Counted from the stretch's first letter, positions 1 to 12,896 are shown. The stretch is 64,000 nucleotides of DNA from Cephalopachus bancanus (GCA_027257055.1 JAPVLO010000007.1:9734001-9798000), one strand, 5' to 3'. Notes: generated by a model from the sequence alone, not told the origin. Translations and numbers: made by a program.

Positions 1-176
1 CTGCCTCAGCCTTCCAAGTAGCTGGAACTACAGGTGTGAGCCACGATCCCCAGCTAATTTTTAAAAATTTATTGTAGAGATGAGGTCTCGCCATGTTGCC
101 CAGGCTGGTCTCAAACCCCTGGACTCAGGTAATTCTGAGTGCTGGGATTAAAGGCGTGAGCCACAGCACCCAGACC
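1..176 (-). mobile_element. Alu, lemur type, cut by window start
   Basis: Reverse complement of an Alu. It holds the rest of the right arm (CTTCCAAGTAGCTGGAACTA), the linker TTTATTGTAGAGATGAGG typical of the lemur-type copies, and a left arm ending in GAGCCAC. The A-tail lies outside the window. Confidence 0.9.
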
Positions 177-534
177 AGGTCTGATAATTTAATAGCATAT
201 TTGTTTCTGGCACAAACATGGAATAAACACTGTGTCCCACCTGTGATCCTGTAAACATCAATTGCTACACATATTCTAACCAACATCCCGGAGAACCACA
301 CTCACACCGTGCGTTGCCACCTGCCACAGCCAGCATCCTGTGTGCCCATGGAACTGGACCCTCCACCAACCCTTTCCTGACACAATCCACCCTTTCAAAG
401 GCATCGGCAGCCCCCCTCTTTCCTGAAGCCCTCTTTGACCCCCCCCCCAGCCCACAGACATCCCTCCCTTTGTTGACAGCTAGAAATCCCATGCCATTGA
501 CAAGCCAAAAAAGACAGGATGAAGATAAACACGT
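177..534. other. Unique DNA, no gene recognised
   Basis: No repeat was recognised. There is a short run of nine C at about 440. Reading frames on both strands give low-complexity or Alu-derived peptides without a known motif. Confidence 0.5.
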
Positions 535-535
535 A

Positions 536-682
536 GACTGGGTGCAGCGGCTCCTGCCTGTAATTCCAGTCCTCTGGGAGGTTGAGGCAGGAGGATCACT
601 GGTGGCCAGGAGTTTGAGACCAGCCTGGGCAACAAAGCGAGCCTCCATTTCTACCAGCAATAAATTTTTTAAAAATAATAAG
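536..682 (+). mobile_element. Alu left monomer (FLAM-like)
   Basis: A single left-type arm runs from GGGTGCAGCGGCTCCTGCCT to CCAGCCTGGGCAAC, followed by an A-rich tail ending near AATAATAAG. There is no right arm. It is diverged, consistent with an old free monomer. Confidence 0.8.
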
Positions 683-2590
<1,908 letters not shown>

Positions 2591-2637
2591 ACGGGTCATA
2601 ATTCAAAGGGTGATGCACATGTGGCTTAGGATGCAGG

Positions 2638-2800
2638 TGTCACCATTCATTCATTCACTCATTCATTCATTCATTCATTCAAGAGAATAAAAAGCCTCTA
2701 CCTAGCACTTCCGGTGTGCCAGAGCTTGGTGCCTTGGGGGGATTCTTTTCACCCCTTCCCTGCCCCACACCAAGGCGGGAATGGCAGAGGTCTTCTGCCC
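2638..2800 (-). mobile_element. L2 3' end fragment with ATTC repeat
   Basis: A run of CATT/ATTC units at about 2646-2681 precedes CCTAGCACTTCCGGTGTGCC. This is the order expected of an L2 3' end read in reverse. The homology fades after about 2740, so the outer limit is a guess. Confidence 0.5.
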
Positions 2801-3394
2801 ACTGGCTGAGTCCGGAAGTTTAATAACATCATTACTGAAAGTATTTTTCCTATTTTGTTCTTTGCTAATTTTATGTGTGGTGTTTCTCAACGTCCGGGGA
2901 TGCTGACATGGCCAAATCTTGTCTTTCCTTTGGGGTCTCTGGCCTTGTGTACCTAGAAAAGATTTCACTGGGGAGTGACGTGTAGGGCTGTATTTCACGT
3001 CATGAACAGCTGAGGTGAAAGGAGAACCCCTCCATCATTTCTTCGTTTTCCAAAGAGGGAAGTGGAGGCTCCATGGTGAGGAAGCCCCAGGGCCGGGGTC
3101 GGTGACTGGCCCTGCCCAGGGCACCTTCTGCACGTCATGAGTGAGTCACAGACTCCTTACGAAATTGAAGGAGAGACAGTGGCCCTCAGCCCTCCAGGCT
3201 GTGGTGTGGAGTGGCCATCACAGTGTCCCCATAGTCAAGACCATTCCGCTCGCCCCGGAAATTCAGCCTCCTCCAGCCGTCCCACTGTGGCTGTGTCCCT
3301 AAGACCCCTTCCCCGAGATCCTGCTAGGCGGATGAAGGCGGGCCCCGCATGGGAAAACATGAAAAGAGTCAACAGAAGCAGCAAAATGGTCTGG
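2800..3394. other. Unique DNA
   Basis: No repeat or gene was recognised with confidence. A weak MIR-like stretch (CCAAAGAGGGAAGTGGAGGC) lies near 3050. Confidence 0.45.
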
Positions 3395-3740
3395 AACAAT
3401 CGAATGCTTGGAAGCAGAGAGCTGCATGGTGGTAACCAGGGGGTAGGGTGGGGGCAGGGCAGCTGGGGAGACGTCGGTTGAAGGAGACCAATTTCCAGTG
3501 AGAGGAGAAGAGTAAGTTCCAGCCATTTCGTGTACAATGTGGTGACACGAGTGAATAACAGGTATTGTGTTCCTAAAAACCACTGAGCCCTTTTTAAATG
3601 CTTTCCCCACAAAGAATGCCAAGCATGTGAGGTAATGCATATGCTAATTAGCCCAAATGAGCCATCCCACAATGTGTTCGTATTTCAAAACATCGTGCTG
3701 TACACGGTAAATATACACAACTTCTATTGGTCCATTTTAA
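3395..3740 (+). mobile_element. L1M 3'UTR fragment
   Basis: Matches the recalled 3'UTR of old mammalian L1: GGTGGTAACCAGGGGGTAGG, then GTGAGGTAATGCATATGCTA and CACAATGTGTTCGTATTTCA. It is non-coding and diverged. Confidence 0.75.
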
Positions 3741-3846
3741 TTAATCTCAAAAATTCCTGGATTTCAAAAACCACCGTGTATAAAATTAAGAGGCATATAA
3801 CAGATAGGAGAAATATTTTCAACCTACATGACAATGAATTTAGACT

Positions 3847-4112
<266 letters not shown>

Positions 4113-4775
4113 CTTAGAAGATCTACCAGGCTCTTACAGTGTTACAGAAACCACCAAAGAAAAAGACAGGCAAACCACAAATGCTGAAATGCAAGTGGGC
4201 AACACACTCAGGAAAGTCGTTCAGAGCTGGGGGGTAACCAAGCAATGGACGTAAGAACTGTAACGCCATCATGTGCGCGCCTTTCAGAGTCGCTACACTA
4301 AAAGAACAGTCACTCAGTCGGCGAGACCGGGACCATCACACCCGCAGGCAACTGGGGGACATTAAATGGACTTGGCTGCCCTGAGTTTTGGATCATGTAC
4401 TGACATCCTGACAAATGGGCATGTTTTCATGCCGGTATTTTTATTCCGAAGAATGATTAAGAAAATTGTGCATAAGGAAGGAGATTTATTCCCACTTCAT
4501 TTATATGGGCAAAGCTGGGAGCAGCCTAAAGTCTCAGGAACTGGGGACACAAACATAGTGCACATCCCAGGGCAGTGTCATGGAGCTGTGGGAATGAGTG
4601 ATGCTTCATACAAGTTAGAGACGATACTCATGAAGCCAGAAAACCAGGTGATGTGTACACCATTCTGTTTCTGAAAAACGCTCACACACGAATATATGTG
4701 CACAGAAAACAACTTGGAACAGATATTCATTACATTGTTGACAGTGATTTTCTTCAAGATGTAAAATTGTATATG

Positions 4776-4798
4776 GTTTGTGTGTGTGTGTGTGTTTC
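4776..4798. repeat. (TG)n microsatellite
   Basis: Short TG tract of roughly 10 units within the L1M sequence. Confidence 0.85.
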
Positions 4799-5382
4799 AG
4801 TGGCTATACACCAGGACTGGCAAGGGTGGGAGGGTCTCTTGCTTGGAGACATTGTCATGAACTTTCTAGGCAAATATGACAGCACTTATCAAAAGTTTTA
4901 ATATGTGAATCACTTCACCAGTCATTTCACTTCTAGGAATTTACCCTAAGGGAATAATCTGAGATGTGTGCAAAAACTGACGTAGAAGAATGTCCACTGC
5001 AGACTTCTTTATGACAGCAAAAAGTCAGAATCAGCCTGAACTCCCAACATCACGGACCTGTTTAAATAAGTGTTGGTTTGCTTTTACAACAAAGTGCCAT
5101 GCAGCCATTTAGAATGATGTCAAATATTGGATGTCAGGACAAAATGTTCTTGATATAAAGAAGAACACTTTAAGGTGGCATGAAAGGAGGATAGCCATAT
5201 GGTAAAACCCATACACAATAAATTATGACTGTTTATGTACAAAGAAGGCTGAGAGGGTTAGGGTTGCAGTGATAATCACTGCGTGATGGGATTCTGGGCA
5301 AAATTATTTTTTCTCTGTGTTTTCCTACATTTTGTAATTTCAGTAAAAATATATATATGTGTGTTACTCTTACAACCTGATC

Positions 5383-5543
5383 TTTTTTTTTTTTTTGAGT
5401 CAGGGTCTCACTCTGTCTCCCAGGATAGAGTGCAATGGTACAATTATGGCAACCACAACCTCAACTTGCTGGGCTCAGGTGATCCTTCTGTCTTTGCCTT
5501 TTGAGTAACTGGGACTACAGGTGTGCACCACCACGCCAGACAA

Positions 5544-5592
<49 letters not shown>

Positions 5593-5707
5593 AGATGAGG
5601 TCTTGCCATGTTACCCACACTGGTCTTGAATTCTTGGGCTCAGGCAATCCTCTCACCTTGGCCTCCCAAAGTGCTGGGATTACAGACATGAGCCATGGTG
5701 CCCGGCT
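5383..5707 (-). mobile_element. Alu, old type, with GT tract in linker
   Basis: Reverse complement Alu flanked by near-identical TSDs ACAACCTGATCT (5372) and ACAATCTGATCT (5708). The middle A-rich linker has been replaced by or grown into a GT repeat at 5549-5591. Confidence 0.93.
5549..5591. repeat. (GT)21 microsatellite
   Basis: Uninterrupted GT tract of about 42 bp at the Alu linker. It is long enough to be length-polymorphic. Confidence 0.95.
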
Positions 5708-5893
5708 ACAATCTGATCTTTTTTTAAGGAGAAAAAAAAAAAAAACCTTAGGAACATTTACATGAATAGAAACTAATCATTCATCTCTGTAAGGTCTAAT
5801 TTCCAAGTCAGGCTACTCAGTGTTGACAATCACAGAGCTACTTGGGAAATCAAAAGGCCAAGTCCAAGTTGATGATTAAAATATGTCCACTCT

Positions 5894-6174
5894 AGCTGGG
5901 CACAGTGGCTCATGCCTGTAATCCCAGCACTTTGGAAGCCTGAGGATTATTTGATCCCAGGATTTCAAGACCAGCCTAGTAACATAGGAGACCTTGTCTC
6001 TACAAAAATTCAAAAAATTAGCTGGGCTTGGTGGCATGTCTATAGTCCCAGCTACTTGGAAGGCTGAGGTGGAAGGCTCTTCTGAGGCCAGGAGGTTGAT
6101 TGTGGTGAACTGTGATTGTGCCACTACACTCCAGCTTGGGTGACAGAGTGAGACCCTGACTCAAAAAAAAAAAA
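5894..6174 (+). mobile_element. Alu, old type
   Basis: Both arms are present, from AGCTGGGCACAGTGGCTCAT to GACCCTGACTC plus A12. The flanks GTCCACTCTA and GTTCACTTTA look like a diverged TSD. Confidence 0.92.
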
Positions 6175-6185
6175 GTTCACTTTAG

Positions 6186-6338
6186 GATCAGGCAGAGTGG
6201 CTAACAAACATTTATAATCCTAGCACTTTGGGAGGTCAAGGCAGGAAGATTGCTTGAAACCAGGAGTTCAAGACCAGTATGGGTAACATAGTGAGACCTC
6301 CGTTTCCACAAAAAATTAAAAATTTTTAAAATGTAAAT
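6186..6338 (+). mobile_element. Alu left monomer (FLAM-like)
   Basis: One arm (CAGGCAGAGTGGCTAACA to GTGAGACCTCC) with an A-rich tail AAAAAATTAAAAATTTTTAAA. There is no right arm. It lies directly between two dimeric Alus. Confidence 0.82.
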
Positions 6339-6341
6339 ATA

Positions 6342-6636
6342 GACTGGGCTTGGTGGCTCAGCCTGTAATCCCAGCACACTGGGAGGCTGAGGTAAGTGGA
6401 TTGCCTAAGCCCGCAGGTTCGAGACAAGCCCAGGCAACTTGGTGAGACCCCATCACTACAATAAATCAAACAAATTATTCAGGCGCGATAGCGCATACCT
6501 GTAGTTCTGGCTACTTGGAAGGCTGAGGTGGAAGAATCGCCTGAGCTCAGGAGGTCAATGCTGGGGTGACCGTAACCATGCCACTGCTGCACTCCAGCCT
6601 GGGTGACGGAGTGAGACTCCAAATTTAAAAAAAAGT
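6342..6636 (+). mobile_element. Alu, lemur type
   Basis: Carries GGTGGCTCAGCCTGTAATCC, CCGCAGGTTCGAGAC, the linker ACAATAAATCAAACAAAT and the right-arm end GAGACTCCAAATTT. Confidence 0.93.
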
Positions 6637-6654
6637 AAATGTATAAGTATGCAC

Positions 6655-6670
6655 TCACACACACACACAT
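6655..6670. repeat. short (CA)n
   Basis: CACACACACACACA tract just after the Alu tail. Confidence 0.8.
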
Positions 6671-7914
6671 CTCCCCTCTAGACATCCTCTCTCGGTGCTG
6701 CCTAGGAGTGGTCCTCCCCTAAAAGCCATTCTCAGCCAATTCACAAATCTTTGGAGGACTGAGAAGAAAGCGGACCTGTTTTTAATATTCAAGGACAGAA
6801 TCCAATGGATTCAGCTGACACAGTGGCTGCAGACCCTTGTCCAATCCTCTCTCTGTTCTGTAATGATGAAGAATGAACCGTGTTCTCAGAAAGCCCGTTG
6901 TCAGGACAGGACAGAACAGAAACTTCTAAACATGTCTTCTGGAGCTCATCCCTTTTTCCTGTGGGGAAAACCAGCCCATTGGCTAAAGACAAAGTCACAG
7001 AAAGCCTGGAACTATGTCCTGCTGTCTTAATTCTTATTCCAGAGATCCCCGGCTCCGACAGTGAGATTTCCAAACCTAGGGGCAGCTCACTGCTAGTGAG
7101 GACCAAAGCAGGAGCAAGGTGAAGTGGATAGCATCGAACAAGGCATGAAGTGACCTGCCCATGGCAGTCCTCAGTCACGGTGGCACTGGAGGGGACACAG
7201 CAAGAACACCTGCAAGGCCTGGTCTGTGAGCAGGACAGTGGGAAACTTGGGCACCTTCTAGAAGGAAGGCACTCTCCTTGGCAGCTGCCATTTAACTGTG
7301 TGGGAGAGAGAAATCTGGGCTCACCCAGGGTCCTCTTAAGACTCCCCAGGGCGTGTCTGTCCCGTCCAGTGAGTCCTCTCTCTCGCTACCCCCACCCCCG
7401 CTTCTTTCCTCCTTCCTCCCTCCCTTTCCTCTCTTCCATTCTCCTTCCTTCCTACTTTTCTTCCTTCCCTCCTTCCCTCCCTTCCTCCTTCTTCTCCAAG
7501 GAGTTTGTCTGAATATCTTCCTAATTCACCACTCCCCAACCCCAAGAAATTTTAATACCACGGACATACAATATATCTGTTTATGCAATGCATGGACATC
7601 TGTGCTTTATACATAAATATGGCGGGGGGTTGGCCTGCGAGAACCAATTTTTACCTTCTGGGGGAGATACCACTTTTGTTGGAGAATGCATGAAAATAAA
7701 GATTTCCAAGATCAGCTAAGTTTGCAAAAATCGCTCTTAGAGATTCGCCACACACTTTATTTAGCCTTCTGAAGCAGGGAGGACAGCCTAGCTTTCTGCA
7801 ACTCAGTGCCTTCCAGACCTATCGGACCACAGAAATTCACTTCCAAAGAGCAGTGGGAAACATCCCAGTGGCAGACAAGGTTAGTTTGTCGCCTGTGTGC
7901 ATCTGGGCCGGCTT
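6671..7914. other. Unique DNA with pyrimidine tract
   Basis: No repeat element or exon was recognised. At 7395-7500 the plus strand is almost pure C/T (TTCC and CCCTCC units), a possible triplex-prone mirror-type tract. Confidence 0.5.
7395..7500. repeat. C/T-rich low-complexity tract
   Basis: About 105 bp of polypyrimidine on the plus strand with recurring CTTCC and CCCTT units; only scattered A residues break it. Confidence 0.85.
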
Positions 7915-7919
7915 TCTAG

Positions 7920-8399
7920 GCAATCAAATGCTCCGCCCATTGGGAAGTGCCCCGCCCCTCACTCGGACCTTGGATGGTAGTGTGAGCTGTCAATCACCAG
8001 GCCCCGCCCGTGGCCACAGTGATTGGTGGTGAGGCGGGCACTGGGCAGAAGCTGAGCCAATCAAAGTTCTTCCCTTTCAAAAGGGCATGGATGGAGAAAG
8101 AGTCCTTTCCATCAACCCTCACTAAACTGCAGGATCCCAGGCCTGCCACCGCCTGAGGTCACGATCCCAGCTTCTCTGCAACAGTCTGAGGAAATAAAGC
8201 CAGACTGCGAGAAGCAAGACGGAGAGCAAGGGAGACAGGCCTGACCGGATCGAGTTCTGGACCCAGGAGTCCCTGGTCCCGGGAATTCCCCTTGAACTTC
8301 CCATTTTCCGATGTCCTCACATGAGCTCACAGATCTCACTTTTTGGCTTCAGCGGGTTGAACCGCATTTCTGTCACTTGGGACCAAAAAAATCCCGACA
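7920..8399 (+). repeat. CCAAT-bearing GC-rich repeat copy, arm 1
   Basis: Contains CCGCCCATTGGGAAG, CCCCGCCCC, TGTCAATCACC, AGTGATTGGTGG and GAGCCAATCAAAG within 150 bp. It ends in CATTTCTGTCACTTGGGACC. The 5' part (7999-8101) is the inverted partner of 9136-9227. The order of an ATTGG box, then a GGCCAATCAGAG-like box, then a TTTCTGTCACTT end recurs at 16.8 kb, so I read it as an interspersed repeat I cannot name. A promoter role is possible but not shown. Confidence 0.55.
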
Positions 8400-8815
8400 G
8401 ATGTATCCCAATATGATTATAACAGTAGAATTTGCGCAAACTACTGTAAAAAAGATAACTTTTGAGGTAATGGAGGGAATTAGACGGTACACTGGGTAAT
8501 ATGTGTATTAAGAAATTCTTATTGTCTTTGTTACGTGTGATAGTGAGATTATGAGATTATGTGTGATAGTGAGGAAAAAAAAAAGCCATGTGTTGAATAC
8601 ACACTGAAGTATTTTGAGGCAAAATGATTCAGTTCTGGGATTTGCTTGAAAATATCCCAGCACTTTCACCTTCTTCATTGAGGAGGGGAGAACACAGGAA
8701 AATAGGACTTCGGAATGATTGTTGCTGAAACCAGGAATAGGAAGTTAGGGGCTTCTAATCTTACACTCAAGTTTGGAATATTCTATTTTAAATAAAAATA
8801 AAAAATAAAAAAAAT
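8400..8815 (+). mobile_element. L1M 3'UTR fragment
   Basis: Contains ACACTGGGTAATATGTGTAT, AAGAAATTCTTATTGTCTTT, ACACTGAAGTATTTTGAGGC and GGGATTTGCTTGAAAATA, in the order of an old L1 3'UTR. It ends in an A/T-rich tail. Confidence 0.65.
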
Positions 8816-8904
8816 GAGCAAGAAGGATAAAAGAAATTAAGGAAACTGTGCAGTCTTCTGAGAGAAAGCAATGATTTCATGTTGATGGAAAGGGAGGAAA
8901 AAGC

Positions 8905-9135
8905 AGAAGTGCTCATTCATTCGTTCATTCATTCATCAAATTCTAATTAACCACCTGCCATAGGTCGACGCTGAGCCTGGGTGCTGGACACACGGGGCTG
9001 ACAAGGCATTGATCTTCCTGCCCTTGGGGGGCTCCCAGCTTCGCCCAGGAAGAACAGATTCCAGGAAGAAAAGATTCCAGGTTTGCACGGTTCACAGAGG
9101 GGTAGGCACTGAGAGCATAGAAGAATTTTCTCTTT
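8905..9135 (-). mobile_element. L2 3' end
   Basis: Begins with CATTCATTCGTTCATTCATT, then CACCTGCCATAGGTCGACGC, GGGTGCTGGACACACGGGG and GATCTTCCTGCCCTTGGGG. This is the reverse complement order of the L2 3' terminus. Confidence 0.75.
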
Positions 9136-9227
9136 CCCGGCCTGTTTGAAGGCAAGGGTTTTGATTGGCTGAGCTAAACCCCAGTGCCCGCCTCACCACC
9201 AATCATTGTGGTCGGGGGCGTGGCCTG
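9136..9227 (-). repeat. CCAAT-bearing inverted repeat, arm 2
   Basis: Reverse complement of 7999-8101. The 26-bp core (9180-9206) is identical to 8029-8054, flanked by matching CCAATCA boxes and GGGAAAGAG ends. It holds TTGATTGGCTGAGC and CACCACCAATCATTG. Confidence 0.8.
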
Positions 9228-9461
9228 GGGCTGGAACGTTTCTGTGGTCTCAGACCGCGGACCTGGAGGAGGGGGTGGGGGAGATCCATGGCTTGGTTGC
9301 AGGGAGCTGTGAGTGCTGGAGGACAGTGGGGCCTCAGGGGAGAGGGACTGAACAGGATCTGCCAGGACCATCGCCTTCAGGGAACGAGAAGCCATGGTTG
9401 CTCACAAATCACAACTCAGGATTAAGAAGAGCGTACGGTCTTGCTGCAAGGGGTAAAGCTT
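9228..9461. other. GC-rich unique DNA
   Basis: Contains CGGGGGCGTGGCCTGGGG just inside the arm and GGAGGAGGGGGTGGGGG at about 9270. No exon was recognised. Confidence 0.45.
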
Positions 9462-9590
9462 CCAATGCATTATCTCCTGCAACCTGGTAGGGCAGAGACG
9501 GGCATTAGTCCCACCTTACACCTGGGAAAACTGAGGCACAGAGCTGTTCAGTAGCTTTGCCCACGGCTGCAGCATTTGCGCCTGGTCATT
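9462..9590 (-). mobile_element. MIR
   Basis: MIR core in reverse: CATTATCTCCTGCAACC, ACCTGGGAAAACTGAGGCAC and CAGTAGCTTTGCCCACGGCT. Confidence 0.8.
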
Positions 9591-9854
9591 GGGTCCTCCA
9601 CACCTTCACCTGCTGTGCAGAGGTAGTTTTACAAGCTACCGGGTGTGTCCAGATGCCTTTATTAATACTGTCTGCCCAACTCCTTTAAATTCTTCTTCTA
9701 AAAAAAGTCCTTAACAAATAACCAAAAGAAGTGGGTGGGGTATTCAAACATTCATGCGGTCATCTCTAAGTATGGAATCTGTGAAAACTGCTGAAGTCTC
9801 TTTAGTCTGACCCCAAACCAAAACCTAGAGTGATGGGAAAGCCCTATGGGTGCA

Positions 9855-10234
9855 ACTTGTGGGGAGCAGAATTCTAAGATAACGCCAAGGTTCCCTCCCC
9901 TTGTGGTTACATCCTGAATAGTTGCCTCCACTTGGTGGGGGCAGGACCTGTGACTGTGGTGGGTGTCACTCCCATAGCTATGTTATGATGCTCTAGGGCA
10001 AAGATGAGGAGACTCTGTGATGTAATTAGGGTCCTGCAGGAATCACTTTTAAGCTCATCAAGGGAAGATTGTCCTGGATGGACCTGACCTAAGCAGGTGA
10101 GCCTTTTCAAAGACGCTGCAGAGATCAGAGAAGGAAGAAGCCAGAGATTCCCAGCACAGTAGCCAGCTTTTGCTGTCCCAGAAGAAGCAAGCCACCATGA
10201 GTCCTGCAGCTGCAACAAAATGAATTTTGCCAAC
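9855..10234 (+). mobile_element. MaLR-type LTR (MLT-like), 5' piece
   Basis: Contains GGGGAGCAGAATTCTAAGAT, GATGTAATTAGGGTCCTGCA, CTCATCAAGGGAAGATTGTC and AGAAGCAAGCCACCATGAG, following the order of MLT-type LTRs of the ERVL-MaLR group. It is split by an L1 and resumes at 10811. Confidence 0.75.
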
Positions 10235-10810
10235 CTTCCATATGACCCAGCAATTCCTCATCTGGGAATTACCTGGAATATACCTGGAAGAACTAAAATC
10301 ACTCCGCAAAAAGATACCTGAACATGCATGTTTATGGCAGCGCTGTTTGCAGTAGCAAAAACATGGAACCAACCATGCTGCCCATCGAAACTGGACTGGG
10401 TAAAAAAACATGGTACATATACACAATGGAATATTACACAGCCGTAAAAAAGAACAAAATTACGGACTTGGCAGCAACTTGGATGGATTTAGAGTCTATA
10501 ACACTCAATGGTTTATCACAGAAACAAAGAACTGAGTACCCCATGTTCTCACTCATAGGCGGACCCTGAGCATTTGCCATAATGCTATCACAAAGACATT
10601 GGCAGTAGCAGGACATTGCCAGGGGAGGGAGGAGGGGGAGGGGACACATAGTATTAACAAGCATACCTGATCTCAAACCAGGCAAAGTGGGGACCAAAAG
10701 GAGACCCAAACTTTACCTGTATGACGAGCACTTGTGTAACTAATCCCGGATGGTCCCCCACACCTTTAAAATAAAAATTAATTAATTAATTAAAATTTAA
10801 ATTAAAACAC
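10235..10810 (+). mobile_element. L1 3' end, 5'-truncated
   Basis: ORF2 tail and 3'UTR of a primate L1: ATATGACCCAGCAATTCCTC, TGGTACATATACACAATGGA, AACTTGGATGGATTTAGAGT, CATGTTCTCACTCATAGGCG, then a 3' end with CTTTAAAATAAAAATTAATT. TSDs ATGAATTTTGCCAAC (10220) and ATGAACTTTACCAAC (10811) differ at 2 of 15 positions. It is inserted in the LTR. Confidence 0.93.
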
Positions 10811-11050
10811 ATGAACTTTACCAACAGCCTCAAGAGCTTGGGAAAGGACCCTAGGCCTCTCTCTAGATGAGACCCTGACCCGGCAAGCATCTTGACTGCA
10901 GTCCCGTTGAGAGCCTGAGCGGAGGATACAGGTAAACTGTGCCTAGAATCCTTTGTCATGAAAACAGAGAGATAATTTATATGAGATAGTGAGCATGAGT
11001 GGTGTTGTTTTAAGCCACCACATTTGAATGGTAATTGTCAGGCAACGATT
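10811..11050 (+). mobile_element. MaLR-type LTR, 3' piece
   Basis: Continues the LTR at 9855: GCATCTTGACTGCAGTCCCG, GAGAGCCTGAGC and GTTGTTTTAAGCCACCACAT, the usual 3' order with the AAGCCACTA-like motif. Confidence 0.75.
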
Positions 11051-11064
11051 GAAAACAGGCACAT

Positions 11065-11344
11065 TGCCGGCTCGGTGGCTCAGCCTGTAATCCCAGCACT
11101 TTGGGAGGCCGAGGTGATGGATTGATTGCCTGAGCCCGCAGGTTCAAGACCCATCCGGGCGACTTGGCAACACCTCGTCTCTATAATACATCAAAAATTA
11201 GCTGGGTGTTTTAGCGCATGCCTGTAGTACCAGCTACTTGGAAGGCTGAGGCGGAAGGATCGCGGACCCCAGCAGGTGGAGGCTGCGGTGGCCGGGAGCG
11301 TGCTACTGCACTCCAGTCTGGGCGACTGAGTGAGACTCCAACTC

Positions 11345-11376
<32 letters not shown>
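11065..11376 (+). mobile_element. Alu, lemur type, perfect TSD
   Basis: Flanked by GAAAACAGGCACAT at 11051-11064 and 11377-11390 (14 of 14). Left arm GGCTCAGCCTGTAATCCC, right arm GGTGGCCGGGAGCGTGC, 3' end GACTCCAACTC, and a tail of A12 plus GAAAA units. Confidence 0.97.
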
Positions 11377-11407
11377 GAAAACAGGCACATCAATCACTGC
11401 TGCCACC

Positions 11408-11610
11408 GTCAGGGCTTACTCTGTGCCAAAAAGCATGTGCTACCGACTTTGTGTATCTCATGTAACTTTCTCACCAACTGAAGCAGGGTGCCCATGATAC
11501 CCCCATGTTACAGGCAGGGAAACAGAGACCCAGAGCAGTTGCATAAACTGCTCATGGCTAGTGGGTGCTGAAGGTGAAATTTCAATCCAGGTGGCCTGTC
11601 CCCAGGACCC
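11408..11610 (-). mobile_element. MIR
   Basis: Contains GCTTACTCTGTGCCAAAAAG, CATGTTACAGGCAGGGAAAC and CATGGCTAGTGGGTGCTGAA in MIR reverse order. Confidence 0.8.
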
Positions 11611-11639
11611 GCCCTCAGGAACCAGACCTTGCAATGTTG

Positions 11640-11931
11640 ATTTTTTTTTTTTGAGTTGGAGTCTCACTCTGTCGCCCAGACTGGAGTGCAGTGGCCACTC
11701 CAGGCTACCGCAGCCTCCACCTGCTGGGCTCCGGGGATCCTTCCGCCTCAGCCTTCCAAGTAGCTGGAGCTACAGGTGCACGCTGCCACACCCGGCTAAT
11801 TTTTTGATTTATTGTAGAGATGAGGGCTCACCAAGTTGCCCAGGCGGGTCTCGAACCCGCGGGCTCAGGCAATCCACTCACCTCAGCCTTCCAAGGCACG
11901 GGATTACAGGCTGAGCCACTGAGCCTGGCTC
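11640..11931 (-). mobile_element. Alu, lemur type
   Basis: Reverse complement copy with GAGTTGGAGTCTCACTCTGT, linker TTTATTGTAGAGATGAGG, an intact GGCGGGTCTCGAACCCGCGG and GGATTACAGGCTGAGCC. TSD GCAATGTT at 11631 and 11932. Confidence 0.96.
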
Positions 11932-12100
11932 GCAATGTTTTTAAATGTCTATGAAAACACAGGCATAAAAAGTCCCGAAATGTTACACACTGGAGATCTG
12001 ATGGTGGAATGCGAAGGGAATGTTTTGCTTTTGTGCTTTTTCTACAGTGTCTAATTTATTTTACAATGCACAGTATTTTTTTGTTATCAGAAGAAAGAAA
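11932..12100 (+). mobile_element. L1M 3'UTR fragment
   Basis: GATCTGATGGTGGAATGCGA, TTTGTGCTTTTTCTACAGTG and ACAATGCACAGTATTTTTTT follow the recalled order of an old L1 3' end. No coding part. Confidence 0.6.
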
Positions 12101-12610
12101 AATACGGTCTCTGAGGGGTGGGGTTACAGGCCTCTTTTACACTTTTCCTTCTTGTAATCATCTCAACTTTCATCTGTCTGAAACGAATTTGCGGTGTGTA
12201 TGATTTTGAAAAAATTCAAGCCAAGAAAACGAGAGAATGTGTTTCAGAATGTGAACGTGAAAGGAGAGTCGGTGACACGGGACCCGGAACCCGGACCCAG
12301 ACATTCCAAGGAGAGGCGGCCGGGGGCTTGCTCTAATGAGCACATTTGGGGCAGACTTGAAATGCGACTTCAGGTCTCTGAGAAGAGGTCTCTGCCTCAG
12401 CCTCCCAGAAACTGGGTTTTTATTAAGCATTTGCAGCTTTTTCTGCCAATGTTCTCACCTGAAACTCTATTGTTTTAATTGGTAGCTATTCCTATGGGCT
12501 CTTGCTTGAACGAAAGCGAAGAAACCAGGCTTCAGGCGTTTTTCTTCGACTCAGAGAAAGGTAAGAAAAGGTGTGCTCACTTTGGCTTACGCTTGGGTTT
12601 AACCACCATT
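12101..12610. other. Unique DNA
   Basis: No repeat or exon recognised in about 500 bp. Confidence 0.45.
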
Positions 12611-12611
12611 A

Positions 12612-12765
12612 ATTACTGAGGGTTTGTGTGCCGACCTCCGTGCCAGGCCCAGTCCTGGGAGCCTCTCATTTTATCTTTCCACATCTCAGTGAGGCGAGTC
12701 CCAGCATCATTTTCATTTTACAGATGAGGAAGTTGAGGCTTAAGGAGATCATATAATAATAACAC
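12612..12765 (-). mobile_element. MIR
   Basis: CCGTGCCAGGCCCAGTCCTG, TTTTACAGATGAGGAAGTTG and GAGGCTTAAGGAGATC give a clear reverse MIR. Confidence 0.87.
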
Positions 12766-12869
12766 CCTACTTCATTCCATCTAAAGCATACTATTATTTT
12801 ATGTGCCACTAGGAAAAAGAAATTCACTCAGTTATCCATGTAAAATGCCATGGACTTTAAGATACATCC

Positions 12870-12896
12870 TAAAATAAATAAATAAATAAATAAAAA
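12870..12896. repeat. (AAAT)n flanked by direct repeats
   Basis: AAATAAATAAATAAATAAAT tract between two identical AGATACATCC copies (12860-12869 and 12897-12906). It looks like an inserted bare A-tail. Confidence 0.75.

Noticed and set aside
7920..8100. Bidirectional promoter or CpG island
   Set aside because: CCAAT and GC boxes are present, but the CpG-rich part is under 200 bp and similar blocks recur as a dispersed repeat. No adjacent first exon could be found.
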